Of a stretch of 64,000 nucleotides of DNA, positions 18,409 through 27,687 are shown in pieces. The notes below the pieces were generated by a model. It was not told the DNA's origin. It did not search any database and saw nothing but the letters and a program-made list of their open reading frames with translations. The stretch is from an uncultured Bacteroidales bacterium. GTDB lineage: Bacteria > Bacteroidota > Bacteroidia > Bacteroidales > UBA932. The position numbers and the translations under genes are program-made. Location: assembly GCA_944325445.1 (NCBI GenBank), contig CALVAG010000006.1:1-64000 (forward strand), written 5' to 3'. Position 1 is the stretch's first letter. Each line of letters opens with the position of its first letter.

Positions 18409-19578
18409 TTATATCCTCTTTTTATATATCTTATCTATTATCATCGCAATGGCGCCGTCACCGGTAACATTGCCGGCTGTTCCGAAACTGTCCATCGTTA
18501 TATAAAGCGCTATCATGAGCCCTTGAAGCGTTTCGTCGAACCCGAGCATGGAGGAGAGCAGTCCGAGGGAGGCCATTATCGCTCCTCCGGGAACTCCCGG
18601 CGCGGCAACCATGGCAATCCCGAGCATGCAGATAAAGCCTGCATATAGCTCGAATGAATACCCGATTCCGCCGGCCCACATTATCGCTACCGCACATGCG
18701 ACAATCTTAAGTATGCTTCCGGAAAGATGGATGGTTGCGCAAAGCGGTATCACGAATCCGGCTATATCTTCGTTGATTCCGTTCTTTTTAGCCTGGGCCA
18801 ATGTCACAGGAATAGTTGCGGCCGAAGATTGTGTCCCCAACGCCGTCATATAGGCCGGCAGCATGGTAAGGAGCGATTTCAGGGGATTTTTCTTTGAAAT
18901 AAGGCCCGCCACGGCAAACTGGAAAAGCAACAGGATTATATGCATGACAAAAATGAGCACAATCACTTTTATGAACATCTTGAGTATCATGCCGACCTGT
19001 CCTTCGGCCCCTATCTTCAGAAAGATAGTGAAGATATACAGCGGCAAAACCGGTATAATCACCTTTTTTATGAGGACGGTTATAAGCTCGCCGAATTCTG
19101 AAAAGCCCCGTTTGAGCGCATCTCCTTTCAGGGCGACTGTTCCCAATCCCAAAACGAAAGAGATAATCAGGGCGGCTGTCACATCCATAACAGGCGGCAT
19201 CTCCACCGTAAAATATGGCTTTATAACGGCAGAGGCCATATCGCTCACCTCTCCCATCGAAGAATTGCTCTCCAGAATATACGGATATACCGCATTGCAG
19301 GTAAAATAGGAGAAAAAACCGGCTATCAGCGTAGAAATATATGCTATGGCTACAGTCATTCCCAAAAGTTTTCCTGCACCGCTTCCGATTTCCGCTATTC
19401 CCGGAACAATCAACCCGACGATAATGAGCGGTATTATGAAATTTATGAAATTTCCTATCAATACGTTTATGGTGACAAACAGCCTGTTTAAAAATTCAGG
19501 AAAAAAGGCGGAGCATGCAATTGCAACCGCAATTGCGATTATCACCTTTGACAATAGCCCCAACTTCACTCTTTTCAT
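18409..19578 (-). CDS. Dicarboxylate/amino acid:cation symporter (DAACS/GltP-type)
   Basis: A 389-residue integral membrane protein with about eight to ten hydrophobic spans. Features typical of the glutamate/dicarboxylate family are a Ser/Thr-rich hairpin loop (LGTQSSAATIPVTLAQ, near residues 250-265) and a conserved late segment (GNVTGDGAIA) near the C-terminus. It imports acidic amino acids or C4-dicarboxylates with Na+ or H+. ATG 19578 is chosen, one base after the cydB stop; a GTG at 19590 would overlap cydB. The substrate is not readable. Confidence 0.88.
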   Translation of the reverse strand: MKRVKLGLLSKVIIAIAVAIACSAFFPEFLNRLFVTINVLIGNFINFIIPLIIVGLIVPGIAEIGSGAGKLLGMTVAIAYISTLIAGFFSYFTCNAVYPYILESNSSMGEVSDMASAVIKPYFTVEMPPVMDVTAALIISFVLGLGTVALKGDALKRGFSEFGELITVLIKKVIIPVLPLYIFTIFLKIGAEGQVGMILKMFIKVIVLIFVMHIILLLFQFAVAGLISKKNPLKSLLTMLPAYMTALGTQSSAATIPVTLAQAKKNGINEDIAGFVIPLCATIHLSGSILKIVACAVAIMWAGGIGYSFELYAGFICMLGIAMVAAPGVPGGAIMASLGLLSSMLGFDETLQGLMIALYITMDSFGTAGNVTGDGAIAMIIDKIYKKRI

Positions 19579-19579
19579 A

Positions 19580-20710
19580 CTATTTTCCACCCATTTTTCT
19601 CCACACTGTCACTATATATGCCAATACAAAAGGTACTGCTATGGAAACATAGGCCATGACCTTTAATGTAAATTCACTCGACGAACTGTTATATAGCGTA
19701 AGCGAATCCTGAAGAGAGGCGGTCGAAGGGAAATATGCCGTGTTATTGAATGCAGCGCATATCAGGATAGCCCATACGGCCAATACGGCTCCTGCTCCGG
19801 TTATATAAAAACTGTTTTTGCTTAAAAAACTTCCCTCCTTACAGAAAAGCGCACCAGCCAGCCCGGCCAGCACGATAACGACACCTGCCAGCAGAAGTAT
19901 CATGGGCCAGACAAGCTCCCACATATTGAGGAAATACTTGTATTTGACAGCACTTATATATCCTGTCACCGGGTCCGTTTCATATCCTGTTCTCAAAAAC
20001 AGGGCTACGAGGAAGACTGCAAAGAGCAATACGAATGCCGCCGGCACCACCTTCAACTGCACTTTGCAACGTTCTACAAGCGCTCTCCGCTCTTCGGATA
20101 CCGAATATTGGTTTATCACGTACAGAAGGCCGAGCGAGCGCGCCAACAGAAATACGACTATTCCAAGCAGAAGATTGAACGGATTTGCAATGGCTTCCAA
20201 TCCCATACTGTCATTTGTCCAGTACGATACCGTTGCCGCCGCAGTATCCGTAATGTTCAGTCTGTCCATGGCATAAGCTCCTCCGCTGAACAGTGTTCCT
20301 ACCGCAACACCCAGCAGGATAGTGCCGAACAGTCCGTTTAAAAAGAGAAACAGATCGTAAACCCTGCTGCCCAAAAGATTGGATGCCTTGCTTCTGAATT
20401 CATAAGAGACAGCCTGCAGCACAAAGAGCAGAAGTATCAGTATCCATAGCCAATATGCCCCTCCGAAACTTGTAGAGTAAAAGAGTGGGAACGATGCGAA
20501 TGCAGCTCCTCCGAATGTCACCAAAGTCGTAAAGGTTATCTCCCACTTATGTCCCAAAATGGAGATGATCGCTTTCTTGTCATCTTCTGATGCGGCAGTA
20601 CCGAACAGAAGCGTCTGACCTCCCTGCACAAAAAGCAGAAAGACCAGCAGTGCGCCCAGTAAAGAGACTACCGCCCACCAATAATGCTGTAAAAAGTATA
20701 ATGTTTCCAT
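19580..20710 (-). CDS. cydB: Cytochrome bd oxidase subunit II
   Basis: A 376-residue CydB with about eight to nine membrane spans, starting METLYFLQHYWWAVVSLLGALL. With CydA it forms the high-affinity quinol oxidase that reduces O2 to water; in Bacteroidales this supports growth at nanomolar oxygen and scavenges oxygen. It begins 9 bases after the cydA stop. The length is normal. Confidence 0.95.
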   Translation of the reverse strand: METLYFLQHYWWAVVSLLGALLVFLLFVQGGQTLLFGTAASEDDKKAIISILGHKWEITFTTLVTFGGAAFASFPLFYSTSFGGAYWLWILILLLFVLQAVSYEFRSKASNLLGSRVYDLFLFLNGLFGTILLGVAVGTLFSGGAYAMDRLNITDTAAATVSYWTNDSMGLEAIANPFNLLLGIVVFLLARSLGLLYVINQYSVSEERRALVERCKVQLKVVPAAFVLLFAVFLVALFLRTGYETDPVTGYISAVKYKYFLNMWELVWPMILLLAGVVIVLAGLAGALFCKEGSFLSKNSFYITGAGAVLAVWAILICAAFNNTAYFPSTASLQDSLTLYNSSSSEFTLKVMAYVSIAVPFVLAYIVTVWRKMGGK

Positions 20711-20719
20711 AGTTTCCGT

Positions 20720-22315
20720 CTATTTAATATTCTCAAAACCCTTTTTTATCTGATTGAACATTATCTTGAGCTCTGCAACAAGAAGTATGGTAAAGAGCAC
20801 AAAGAAAATCGCTACGGTAGTATATACATTCGAGGCTGAAACGCCTGATACGGCGGCCTGGACAGGAAGCAGGTCCTGAATTGTCCATGGCTGGCGTCCG
20901 ACTTCGGCCACTATCCATCCCGACTGGGAACAGATATATACAAGCGGTACACTTATTATTGCAAGGTAAAGGAACCATTTTACCTTTTTCCCTTCGGCAG
21001 TAAAGGCTCCTTTCCTATGGAGATAGAGCGCGATGATGAAGAATAAGATGAAATAGGCTCCAAGAGTCACCATTATTCTGAAGGTATAGAAGGTAAGGGC
21101 GACAGGAGGGACACTCTCCTCGGCAGAGTCCAGATAACCGTAACCGAAATATTCGAAATTATCTTCCAGAGCCGATGCCGCCGACATTTTCAGAGAGTCA
21201 TTGCCTGTCCTGGCAGCTTTGCTATACTCCTTCAGGGCCTCGATTGCCAACAGCCCCCTTTCGCGCTTCTGCTCGAAGGGAACGGCGACCTTTTCGTTCC
21301 CGTTACGGTCTGTATATGTATAGCCTCCGTTGATGATATCGTCTATGCCCGGGACGAAACCGTTGAAATCCCTTGTGGCCAGAAAAGAGAGAGCCTTTGG
21401 AATCGAAATGGAAAAAAGATAGGGGTCTTCACCGTCGCCGATCTCCTTATCGGGATCAAGGAGTGCGAAACCTACGAGAGGAGCAGCTGTCCCGCCCTGA
21501 TAAAGGCCCTCCATGGCGGCCAGTTTCATCGGTTGGTGTTTTGCGACATTGTATGCCGATCCGTCGCCGCTATATGCCAGCAGTACAGCGGATATAAGGC
21601 CGAAGACGGCAGCGACCTTGATGCTCTTCACCGCATAGATTCTGTTTCTGTCTTTCAGCAAATACCAGCAGCTTATCCCTATTACGACTACGCTTGCCAG
21701 CATGTAGGCGCTCGTTGCGGTATGGAAAAGTTTGTTCATTGCCACGGGAGAGAAAACCACATCCGCGAAATTTATCATCTCGTTCCTTGCGGTATCGGGA
21801 TTGAATTCCATTCCGACCGGATATTGCATCCATGCGTTCGCAATCAATATCCATACTGCAGAAAGGTTTGCACCTATGGCCGTAAGCCATGTAGAGGCCA
21901 AATGGAACTTTTTGCTCACTTTATCCCATCCGAAGTACATTACGGCAAAGAATGTACTCTCCATAAAAAAGGCGAATATGCCCTCGATTGCCAACGGCGC
22001 ACCGAAAATGTCGCCCACAAACCATGAGTAGTTGCTCCAGTTCGTTCCGAACTGGAACTCCAGAATAATGCCGGTAGCCACACCGACAGCGAAGTTGATT
22101 GCAAAAATGCGGGCCCAGAATTTTGTGAGTTTTTTCCAGAGTCCGGCCTTTTCACTATTTTCGATACCCTCTTTTTTTGAAAAAAGATAATATTTGGTCT
22201 CCATGAAGGCTACTATAAAGCCCAACCCGAGGGTAAGGGGAACAAATATCCAATGAAACATCGCAGTCAAGGCAAACTGTAACCTTGAAGCGTCGATTAA
22301 AGCAGACAGTACCAT
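20720..22315 (-). CDS. cydA: Cytochrome bd oxidase subunit I
   Basis: A 531-residue CydA. The axial haem ligand His20 lies in SRLQFALTAMFHWIF, the quinol-loop/haem region carries a conserved GRQPW segment late in the protein, and about nine membrane helices are visible. It binds hemes b558, b595 and d and oxidises menaquinol. DUF4492 lies 4 bases upstream and cydB 9 bases downstream, forming a compact DUF4492-cydA-cydB unit. Confidence 0.96.
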   Translation of the reverse strand: MVLSALIDASRLQFALTAMFHWIFVPLTLGLGFIVAFMETKYYLFSKKEGIENSEKAGLWKKLTKFWARIFAINFAVGVATGIILEFQFGTNWSNYSWFVGDIFGAPLAIEGIFAFFMESTFFAVMYFGWDKVSKKFHLASTWLTAIGANLSAVWILIANAWMQYPVGMEFNPDTARNEMINFADVVFSPVAMNKLFHTATSAYMLASVVVIGISCWYLLKDRNRIYAVKSIKVAAVFGLISAVLLAYSGDGSAYNVAKHQPMKLAAMEGLYQGGTAAPLVGFALLDPDKEIGDGEDPYLFSISIPKALSFLATRDFNGFVPGIDDIINGGYTYTDRNGNEKVAVPFEQKRERGLLAIEALKEYSKAARTGNDSLKMSAASALEDNFEYFGYGYLDSAEESVPPVALTFYTFRIMVTLGAYFILFFIIALYLHRKGAFTAEGKKVKWFLYLAIISVPLVYICSQSGWIVAEVGRQPWTIQDLLPVQAAVSGVSASNVYTTVAIFFVLFTILLVAELKIMFNQIKKGFENIK

Positions 22316-22319
22316 AACA

Positions 22320-22526
22320 TCAATAGTTTAACAGGTTTTCAATCACTTTATTGCTCTTCTCCCGAGGTGTTTTGCAGTCACTTAAATCGGATTTGAAAAA
22401 GAAGAGTTTCAATATAAAAAATATAATGAACAGTTTGATAAGGATTATAAGCCATAGGGAACGTCCCACCGTCATCTCCTTGAAGCCGGTGTAATAAAAG
22501 GCATATATCCTCTTAAACACATTCAT
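22320..22526 (-). CDS. DUF4492 small membrane protein of the cyd operon
   Basis: A 68-residue protein. The motif RIYAFYYTGFKEMTVGRSLW is followed by one hydrophobic helix (IILIKLFIIFFILKLFFF, about residues 27-44) and a charged tail. This matches DUF4492, a Bacteroidota family that is regularly encoded just before cydA. Position and size suggest a small accessory subunit of cytochrome bd, comparable in role to CydX or CydS, but without sequence likeness to them that I can see. It ends 4 bases before cydA. Confidence 0.85.
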   Translation of the reverse strand: MNVFKRIYAFYYTGFKEMTVGRSLWLIILIKLFIIFFILKLFFFKSDLSDCKTPREKSNKVIENLLNY

Positions 22527-22546
22527 GGTTCCGCACAGGCTTGCAG

Positions 22547-23431
22547 TTATAAACTCTGCTTTTTGAGTGAAGCAGTTATCGTATTCTTGAGAAGCGATAC
22601 TATTGTCATGGGGCCGACCCCGCCCGGAACAGGTGTTATGTATGAGGCAATAGGAGCTACGTTTTCATAATCCACATCCCCCTGGAGACGGAATCCGGAC
22701 TTTTTGCTCTTGTCTTCCACTCTCGTTATACCCACATCAATCACTACAGCTCCCGGCTTGACCATATCACGGGTAAGGAATTTCGGATGGCCCAATGCCG
22801 CAATTATAATATCCGCATCCAGTGTAAAATGGCTGATGTCCGGCGTCCTGCTATGACAAAGCGTCACAGTGCAGTCCGCACCGTCGCCTTTGGCCGACAG
22901 GAGGTTTGCCATGGGTTTGCCGACTATATTGCTTCTGCCTATGATCACGCAATGTTTTCCTTTTGTCTCGATATTGCTCTCTTTCAGCAAAGTCATGATA
23001 CCGTAAGGCGTAGCAGGCAAAAAAGTCGGCAGTCCGAGCATCATCTTGCCGGTATTGAAAGGATGGAATCCATCCACATCCTTATCGGCGGAAATGGCAT
23101 TTATGACAGACTGTTCATCCAATCCTTCCGGCAGCGGCAGCTGGACTATCAGGCCGTCGATACTGTCATCGTCATTGATTCCGGCTATCAGAGATAACAG
23201 CTCCTTCTGGGTGGTATGCTTATCCAGTCTGTAGACCGTAGACTTGAACCCGACCTGGGCACAGGCCTTCTCCTTATGCCCTACATATGTCATGCTGGCG
23301 CCGTCATCCCCGACAAGAATTGCAGCCAGATGCGGAGCTCTCATACCCCGTTTCAACATCTGTTCCACTTGCCGGGCAATTTCCCCTTTGATTTTTTCGG
23401 CTATAGCCTTTCCATCGATAATCGTTGCCAT
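22547..23431 (-). CDS. folD: Methylenetetrahydrofolate dehydrogenase/cyclohydrolase
   Basis: A 294-residue FolD. The N-terminal catalytic domain has the key YVGHKEKACAQVGF motif (Tyr and Lys near residues 50-56), then the QLPLPEGLDE and DKDVDGFHP signatures. The C-terminal Rossmann domain has IIGRSNIVGKPMANLL and the late TPVPGGVGPMT motif. It interconverts methylene-, methenyl- and formyl-THF in the cytosol for one-carbon metabolism. It is packed between ffh and DUF4492. Confidence 0.96.
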   Translation of the reverse strand: MATIIDGKAIAEKIKGEIARQVEQMLKRGMRAPHLAAILVGDDGASMTYVGHKEKACAQVGFKSTVYRLDKHTTQKELLSLIAGINDDDSIDGLIVQLPLPEGLDEQSVINAISADKDVDGFHPFNTGKMMLGLPTFLPATPYGIMTLLKESNIETKGKHCVIIGRSNIVGKPMANLLSAKGDGADCTVTLCHSRTPDISHFTLDADIIIAALGHPKFLTRDMVKPGAVVIDVGITRVEDKSKKSGFRLQGDVDYENVAPIASYITPVPGGVGPMTIVSLLKNTITASLKKQSL

Positions 23432-23441
23432 ATCTGTTATT

Positions 23442-24779
23442 TTACCTTTTTCTACGCATCATGCTCATGGCCTTTATCGCATTTTTCGCCCCTCCGCCAG
23501 CCATGCTTTTCATGACTTTTCTTGTATCTTCGAACTGTTTGAGCAACCTGTTCACCTCCGCGATGGTCGTTCCGCTTCCGGTTGCAATCCTGCGGCGGCG
23601 GCTTCCGTTCAGAATTACAGGATTTTCCCTCTCCTGAGGAGTCATCGAAAGTATTATCGCCTCTACACTCTTGAATGCGGAATTATCTATATCCACATCT
23701 TTCAGGGCCTTTCCTACTCCAGGGAGCATGGATGCCAGATCCTTGATGTTTCCCATCTTTTTTATCTGCTGTATCTGGTTGTAAAAATCCCAAAGGGTAA
23801 ACTGGTTTTTAATCAGTTTTTTCTGGAGTTTCTTCGCCTCCTCTTCATCGAACTGCTCCTGTGCCTTTTCTACCAAAGAGACAATATCTCCCATACCGAG
23901 GATTCTGTCTGCAATACGTTTAGGATGGAATACATCCAACGCATCCATTTTCTCGCCAGTGCTTATGAACTTTATAGGCTTGTTTACCACAGCCATTATG
24001 GATAGGGCGGCACCGCCTCTCGTATCGCCATCCAATTTCGTAAGCACTACGCCATCGAAATCCAGCCTGTCGTTAAAGGATTTCGCTGTCTCCACCGCAT
24101 CCTGTCCGGTCATTGAATCTACCACAAAGAGCGTCTCCGTAGGGTTGAGGGTCTTCTTCAAAGCGGCAATTTCATCCATCATCTGCTCATCCACTGCCAG
24201 ACGTCCCGCCGTATCTACGATTACGAGCGAATAATTCTCCCTCTTTGCCGTCTCGACGGCCTCTTTGGCTATCTCCACCGGATTTTTCGAACCCTCTTTT
24301 GAAAAGACGGTTACACCTACCTGTTCACCCAACACTTTCAACTGGTCTATTGCAGCAGGGCGATACACATCGCATGCTACAAGCATCACCTTCATTCCCC
24401 TTTTTGACTTGCAGTTCAAGGCCAGCTTCCCGGAAAATGTGGTTTTACCCGAACCCTGAAGACCCGCGACAAGCACGATTGCAGGATTGCCCTTGAGGTT
24501 TATATCCGCAGCCTCGCCGCCCATAAGTCTGGCAAGCTCGTCATGTACTATCTTCACCATCATTTGCGACGGTTTTACGGACTTGAGCACATCCTGGCCA
24601 AGCGCTATCTGCTTTACGTCGTCGCAAAATTTCTTTGCCACCTTATAGCTCACATCGGCATCCACCAGGGCCTTCCTTATATCTTTAAGCGTCTCGGCAA
24701 CATTAATCTCGGTTATCTTCCCCTCGCCCTTTAATATCTTGAAGGATCTGTCTAACCTGTCAATCAAATTCTCAAACAT
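23442..24779 (-). CDS. ffh: Signal recognition particle protein Ffh
   Basis: A 445-residue SRP54/Ffh. N-domain helices come first, then the GTPase G domain with the P-loop GLQGSGKTTFSGKLA, DTAGRL and TKLDGDTRGGAAL, and a methionine-rich M domain (about residues 300-445) that binds 4.5S RNA and signal sequences. It targets nascent membrane proteins to SecYEG through FtsY. ATG 24779 is preferred over the TTG two codons earlier. It follows the tetR stop by 6 bases. Confidence 0.97.
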   Translation of the reverse strand: MFENLIDRLDRSFKILKGEGKITEINVAETLKDIRKALVDADVSYKVAKKFCDDVKQIALGQDVLKSVKPSQMMVKIVHDELARLMGGEAADINLKGNPAIVLVAGLQGSGKTTFSGKLALNCKSKRGMKVMLVACDVYRPAAIDQLKVLGEQVGVTVFSKEGSKNPVEIAKEAVETAKRENYSLVIVDTAGRLAVDEQMMDEIAALKKTLNPTETLFVVDSMTGQDAVETAKSFNDRLDFDGVVLTKLDGDTRGGAALSIMAVVNKPIKFISTGEKMDALDVFHPKRIADRILGMGDIVSLVEKAQEQFDEEEAKKLQKKLIKNQFTLWDFYNQIQQIKKMGNIKDLASMLPGVGKALKDVDIDNSAFKSVEAIILSMTPQERENPVILNGSRRRRIATGSGTTIAEVNRLLKQFEDTRKVMKSMAGGGAKNAIKAMSMMRRKR

Positions 24780-24785
24780 ACCCAA

Positions 24786-25388
24786 CTATTTTTTTAAATA
24801 AGATTCCAATAATATTCTGCTTTGGTCATTTACAATCGAATAGAGATAAAATTCCATCAATTCCGAATGAATGCTTTCCAATCTGTTAAAATAATCATCA
24901 ATCTTCGCACTACTGTAGATGCTGTCCAAATTCGAAGTAAAGAAAGACAAAACGACATCTGCATCTGCAACTTTTCTATATAAATTACATTTCATACCGT
25001 ACAGGAGATTGTTCTTAAGCATCTGATAACATAGCCCCGACGGGTCCGAAAATGTAAGCAAATCCTTATAATATTTAAGCATATCCCTGATGAACGGATA
25101 TCTTAATCTACTCAGTTCCCGCTGCAATATGGCACCGGATTTCAACAATTCACCTATCGCATCATCACCGGCGCCGCGGCTCTTTTCCATTTTTCTTTTT
25201 ACATCTGCAAAAAAAACTTCCATTACCGCCTTTACCATACCTCGCTTTGAGGTAAAAATATTGTAAAGCGTCTTTTTCGAGAGATGCAGCCTGGCTGCAA
25301 TCTCATCCATAGTCAATGCCAATCCCTTCTCCCTGAACAGCTGGAGCAGTTCATCCGTATATTTCGGAGCGGAAATTACTTCCGGCAT
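24786..25388 (-). CDS. TetR/AcrR-family transcriptional regulator
   Basis: A 200-residue regulator with an N-terminal helix-turn-helix (LTMDEIAARLHLSKKTLYNIF, about residues 25-45, typical of TetR recognition helices). The C-terminal ligand/dimer domain is poorly conserved. The gene overlaps the end of lysA by 13 bases and sits directly before ffh. Its target is unknown. No tandem operator is visible nearby, and because it lies inside a run of housekeeping genes it may act on distant targets. Confidence 0.87.
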   Translation of the reverse strand: MPEVISAPKYTDELLQLFREKGLALTMDEIAARLHLSKKTLYNIFTSKRGMVKAVMEVFFADVKRKMEKSRGAGDDAIGELLKSGAILQRELSRLRYPFIRDMLKYYKDLLTFSDPSGLCYQMLKNNLLYGMKCNLYRKVADADVVLSFFTSNLDSIYSSAKIDDYFNRLESIHSELMEFYLYSIVNDQSRILLESYLKK

Positions 25389-26539
25389 AATTCGTCAGAG
25401 TAATAAGCCTTGGCCAAATCCCTTTGGTTATACCTCATTGCCATAACCTGACCATACGCTCCTGCAGTATTTATGGCTATCAGATCCCCGCGTTTTGTCT
25501 GGGGCAGCATTACATTGCTGTCGAACTTGTCGCTGGACTCGCAAACAGGCCCCACTACATCATACCTCATCTTCCTCTTGTCCGAAACCAGATTTTCAAT
25601 ATTGTGATGAGCCTGATAGAGCGCCGGACGGATAAGGTCATTCATACCCGCATCGAGGATTGCGAATTTTTTCCTCTGTCCGATTTTAACATACAATACT
25701 CTGGAAATGAGATGTCCGCACTGTGCCACTATGGCCCTTCCCGGCTCAAAATGAACTGTCTGTCCCGGCCTTACGATAAGATTCTTGTTTACGACATCGA
25801 AATATCCTTCGAAATTTGCAATCGGGTGCTCTTTCGGATTCTCATAATCCACGCCCAATCCGCCGCCGAGATTCAGATTGGCAATATTATAACCGTGTTC
25901 TATAAACCATTTCTGCAACTCCTCTATCCTTGTACAGAGCAATTTTATCACACCCATATCCATTATCTGCGAACCCACATGGAAATGCAACCCCACGAGT
26001 CTGATGTTCTTGCATGAGGTGAAAAGTTCGCTCACATCATTGAACATCCAGGGACTGATCCCGAATTTATCCTCTTTTCTTCCCGTACTTATATATTTAT
26101 GGGTATGGGCATCGATATCCGGATTTATACGCAAGGCTATATGGGCAATCTTGCCCATGGATGCGGCAATTTCGTCTATTATCCTGATTTCGGGAACCGA
26201 CTCGCAATTGAAACTGAATATTCCTGCCTTCAACGCGGTCTTTATCTCCTTATCTGACTTTCCTACGCCGGCATACACGATTTTGTCTGCGGGGAAACCA
26301 GATTTTACAGCAATTGCAACCTCATTTCCGCTTACACAGTCAGCTCCGAGCCCCGCCTTCTGTATTATAGACAATATTTTTGGGTTTGCATTTGCCTTTA
26401 GGGCATAATGCGCCGAATATCCGTATTTTTTAATTAAAGAAGTATATACCTGAAGTGTCTTGTTCAGAAGTTCGATATCGTAATAATAGAACGGAGTCTC
26501 GATGCTCCCGAATGCTTTTATGGCCTCTTTTGTTATCAT
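25376..26539 (-). CDS. lysA: Diaminopimelate decarboxylase
   Basis: A 387-residue PLP enzyme of the alanine-racemase-fold decarboxylases. The PLP lysine lies in AHYALKANANPKIL (near residue 47), a Gly-rich phosphate-binding loop NLGGGLGVDYE near 225, and the late PVCESSDKF active-site Cys motif. It makes L-lysine from meso-diaminopimelate, the last step of lysine synthesis. It is the first gene of the long minus-strand run and overlaps tetR. Confidence 0.96.
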   Translation of the reverse strand: MITKEAIKAFGSIETPFYYYDIELLNKTLQVYTSLIKKYGYSAHYALKANANPKILSIIQKAGLGADCVSGNEVAIAVKSGFPADKIVYAGVGKSDKEIKTALKAGIFSFNCESVPEIRIIDEIAASMGKIAHIALRINPDIDAHTHKYISTGRKEDKFGISPWMFNDVSELFTSCKNIRLVGLHFHVGSQIMDMGVIKLLCTRIEELQKWFIEHGYNIANLNLGGGLGVDYENPKEHPIANFEGYFDVVNKNLIVRPGQTVHFEPGRAIVAQCGHLISRVLYVKIGQRKKFAILDAGMNDLIRPALYQAHHNIENLVSDKRKMRYDVVGPVCESSDKFDSNVMLPQTKRGDLIAINTAGAYGQVMAMRYNQRDLAKAYYSDELCRK

Positions 26540-26643
26540 TGGTAGATTTATATGAAACGGTTTTTAAATTAAATTTTAAATAAAAAACAAATTTAAACTT
26601 TTTTTATTTATTTTGCAGACAAATTGACATAATAACGAATAAT

Positions 26644-27618
26644 ATGAGTAAAGGACCTATTTCCCAATTTATTACTCACCATTATCGCCACTTCAACTCT
26701 GCAACATTGGTAGATGCTGCAAAGGCATATGAAGAACAGGTAAAGGATGGTGGAAAAATGATGCTCGCCATGGCGGGGGCAATGAGTACTGCAGAGCTCG
26801 GCATCTCTTTGGCCGAAATGATTCGTCAGGACAAAATACATATAGTATCCTGCTCTGCAAACAATCTCGAAGAGGATATCATGAATCTGGTTGCACACTC
26901 TCATTATAAAAGAGTTCCCAACTACAGGGATTTGACTCCGGAACAGGAAGAAGAGCTGCTCAGAAACCACATGAACCGCGTTACAGACACCTGTATTCCG
27001 GAAGAGGAGGCTTTCAGGAGGCTGGAAAAACATCTTCTGGAGGTTTGGAAAGATGCGGAATCCAAAGGTGAAAGATACTTTCCATGGGAATTCATGTATA
27101 AAATGCTCCGTTCTGGAGTTCTGGAAAAATATTATGAGATCGATCCTAAAGACAGTTGGGTACTTGCAGCCTGCCAGAAGAATATTCCGATTGTGGTACC
27201 CGCATGGGAAGACTGTACAACGGCAAATATTTTCACTGCACATGTAATAAGAGGGGAACTCAATCCGCATACAGTTAAAAACGGTATAGAAACCATGATT
27301 TTCCTGACAGAATGGTACAGGGCGAACTCAGGCGGAAAGGGTGTGGGCTTCTTCCAGATAGGCGGAGGCACTGCGGGCGATTTCCCTATCTGCGTAGTGC
27401 CGATGATGGCTCAGGACCTCGAATGGAAAGATGTTCCGCTTTGGAAATATTTCTGTCAGATTTCAGACTCCACTACATCGTACGGTTCATATTCGGGAGC
27501 TGTTCCGAACGAAAAAATCACATGGGGAAAACTCGATGCCAAAACTCCAAGATTCATAGTCGAGAGCGATGCCACCATAGTCGCTCCGCTTATCTTCGCA
27601 TATGTTTTAGGCTGGTAA
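26644..27618 (+). CDS. Deoxyhypusine synthase-family protein (bacterial type)
   Basis: A 324-residue homologue of deoxyhypusine synthase. NAD-domain features are MLAMAGAMSTAELG, SCSANNLEED and FFQIGGGTAGDFP. The catalytic-lysine motif is preserved as TWGKL (Lys296, aligning with the human WGKI lysine). The segment aligning with human KHHIANAN, which carries an active-site His, reads AGDFPICV here, so that His is missing. Bacteria lack eIF5A, and some bacterial homologues make homospermidine or other polyamine conjugates. The function here is therefore probably in polyamine metabolism but undetermined. It is a single gene with a hairpin terminator. Confidence 0.85.
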   Translation: MSKGPISQFITHHYRHFNSATLVDAAKAYEEQVKDGGKMMLAMAGAMSTAELGISLAEMIRQDKIHIVSCSANNLEEDIMNLVAHSHYKRVPNYRDLTPEQEEELLRNHMNRVTDTCIPEEEAFRRLEKHLLEVWKDAESKGERYFPWEFMYKMLRSGVLEKYYEIDPKDSWVLAACQKNIPIVVPAWEDCTTANIFTAHVIRGELNPHTVKNGIETMIFLTEWYRANSGGKGVGFFQIGGGTAGDFPICVVPMMAQDLEWKDVPLWKYFCQISDSTTSYGSYSGAVPNEKITWGKLDAKTPRFIVESDATIVAPLIFAYVLGW

Positions 27619-27635
27619 AATCCCTATTACGACAT

Positions 27636-27675
27636 AAAAAATGCCGGCAATCCATTTGACTTGCCGGCATTTTTT
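27636..27675. terminator. Bidirectional hairpin terminator
   Basis: AAAAAATGCCGGCAA pairs with TTGCCGGCATTTTTT around a 10-base loop, a perfect 15-base stem. It lies between the DHS-like gene and the convergent DUF4301 gene. Confidence 0.92.
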
Positions 27676-27687
27676 ATGGTATCGGCG

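Noticed and set aside
23244..24005. Plus-strand frame of about 250 codons across folD and ffh
   Set aside because: It runs antisense to two strongly conserved genes and has no recognisable features.
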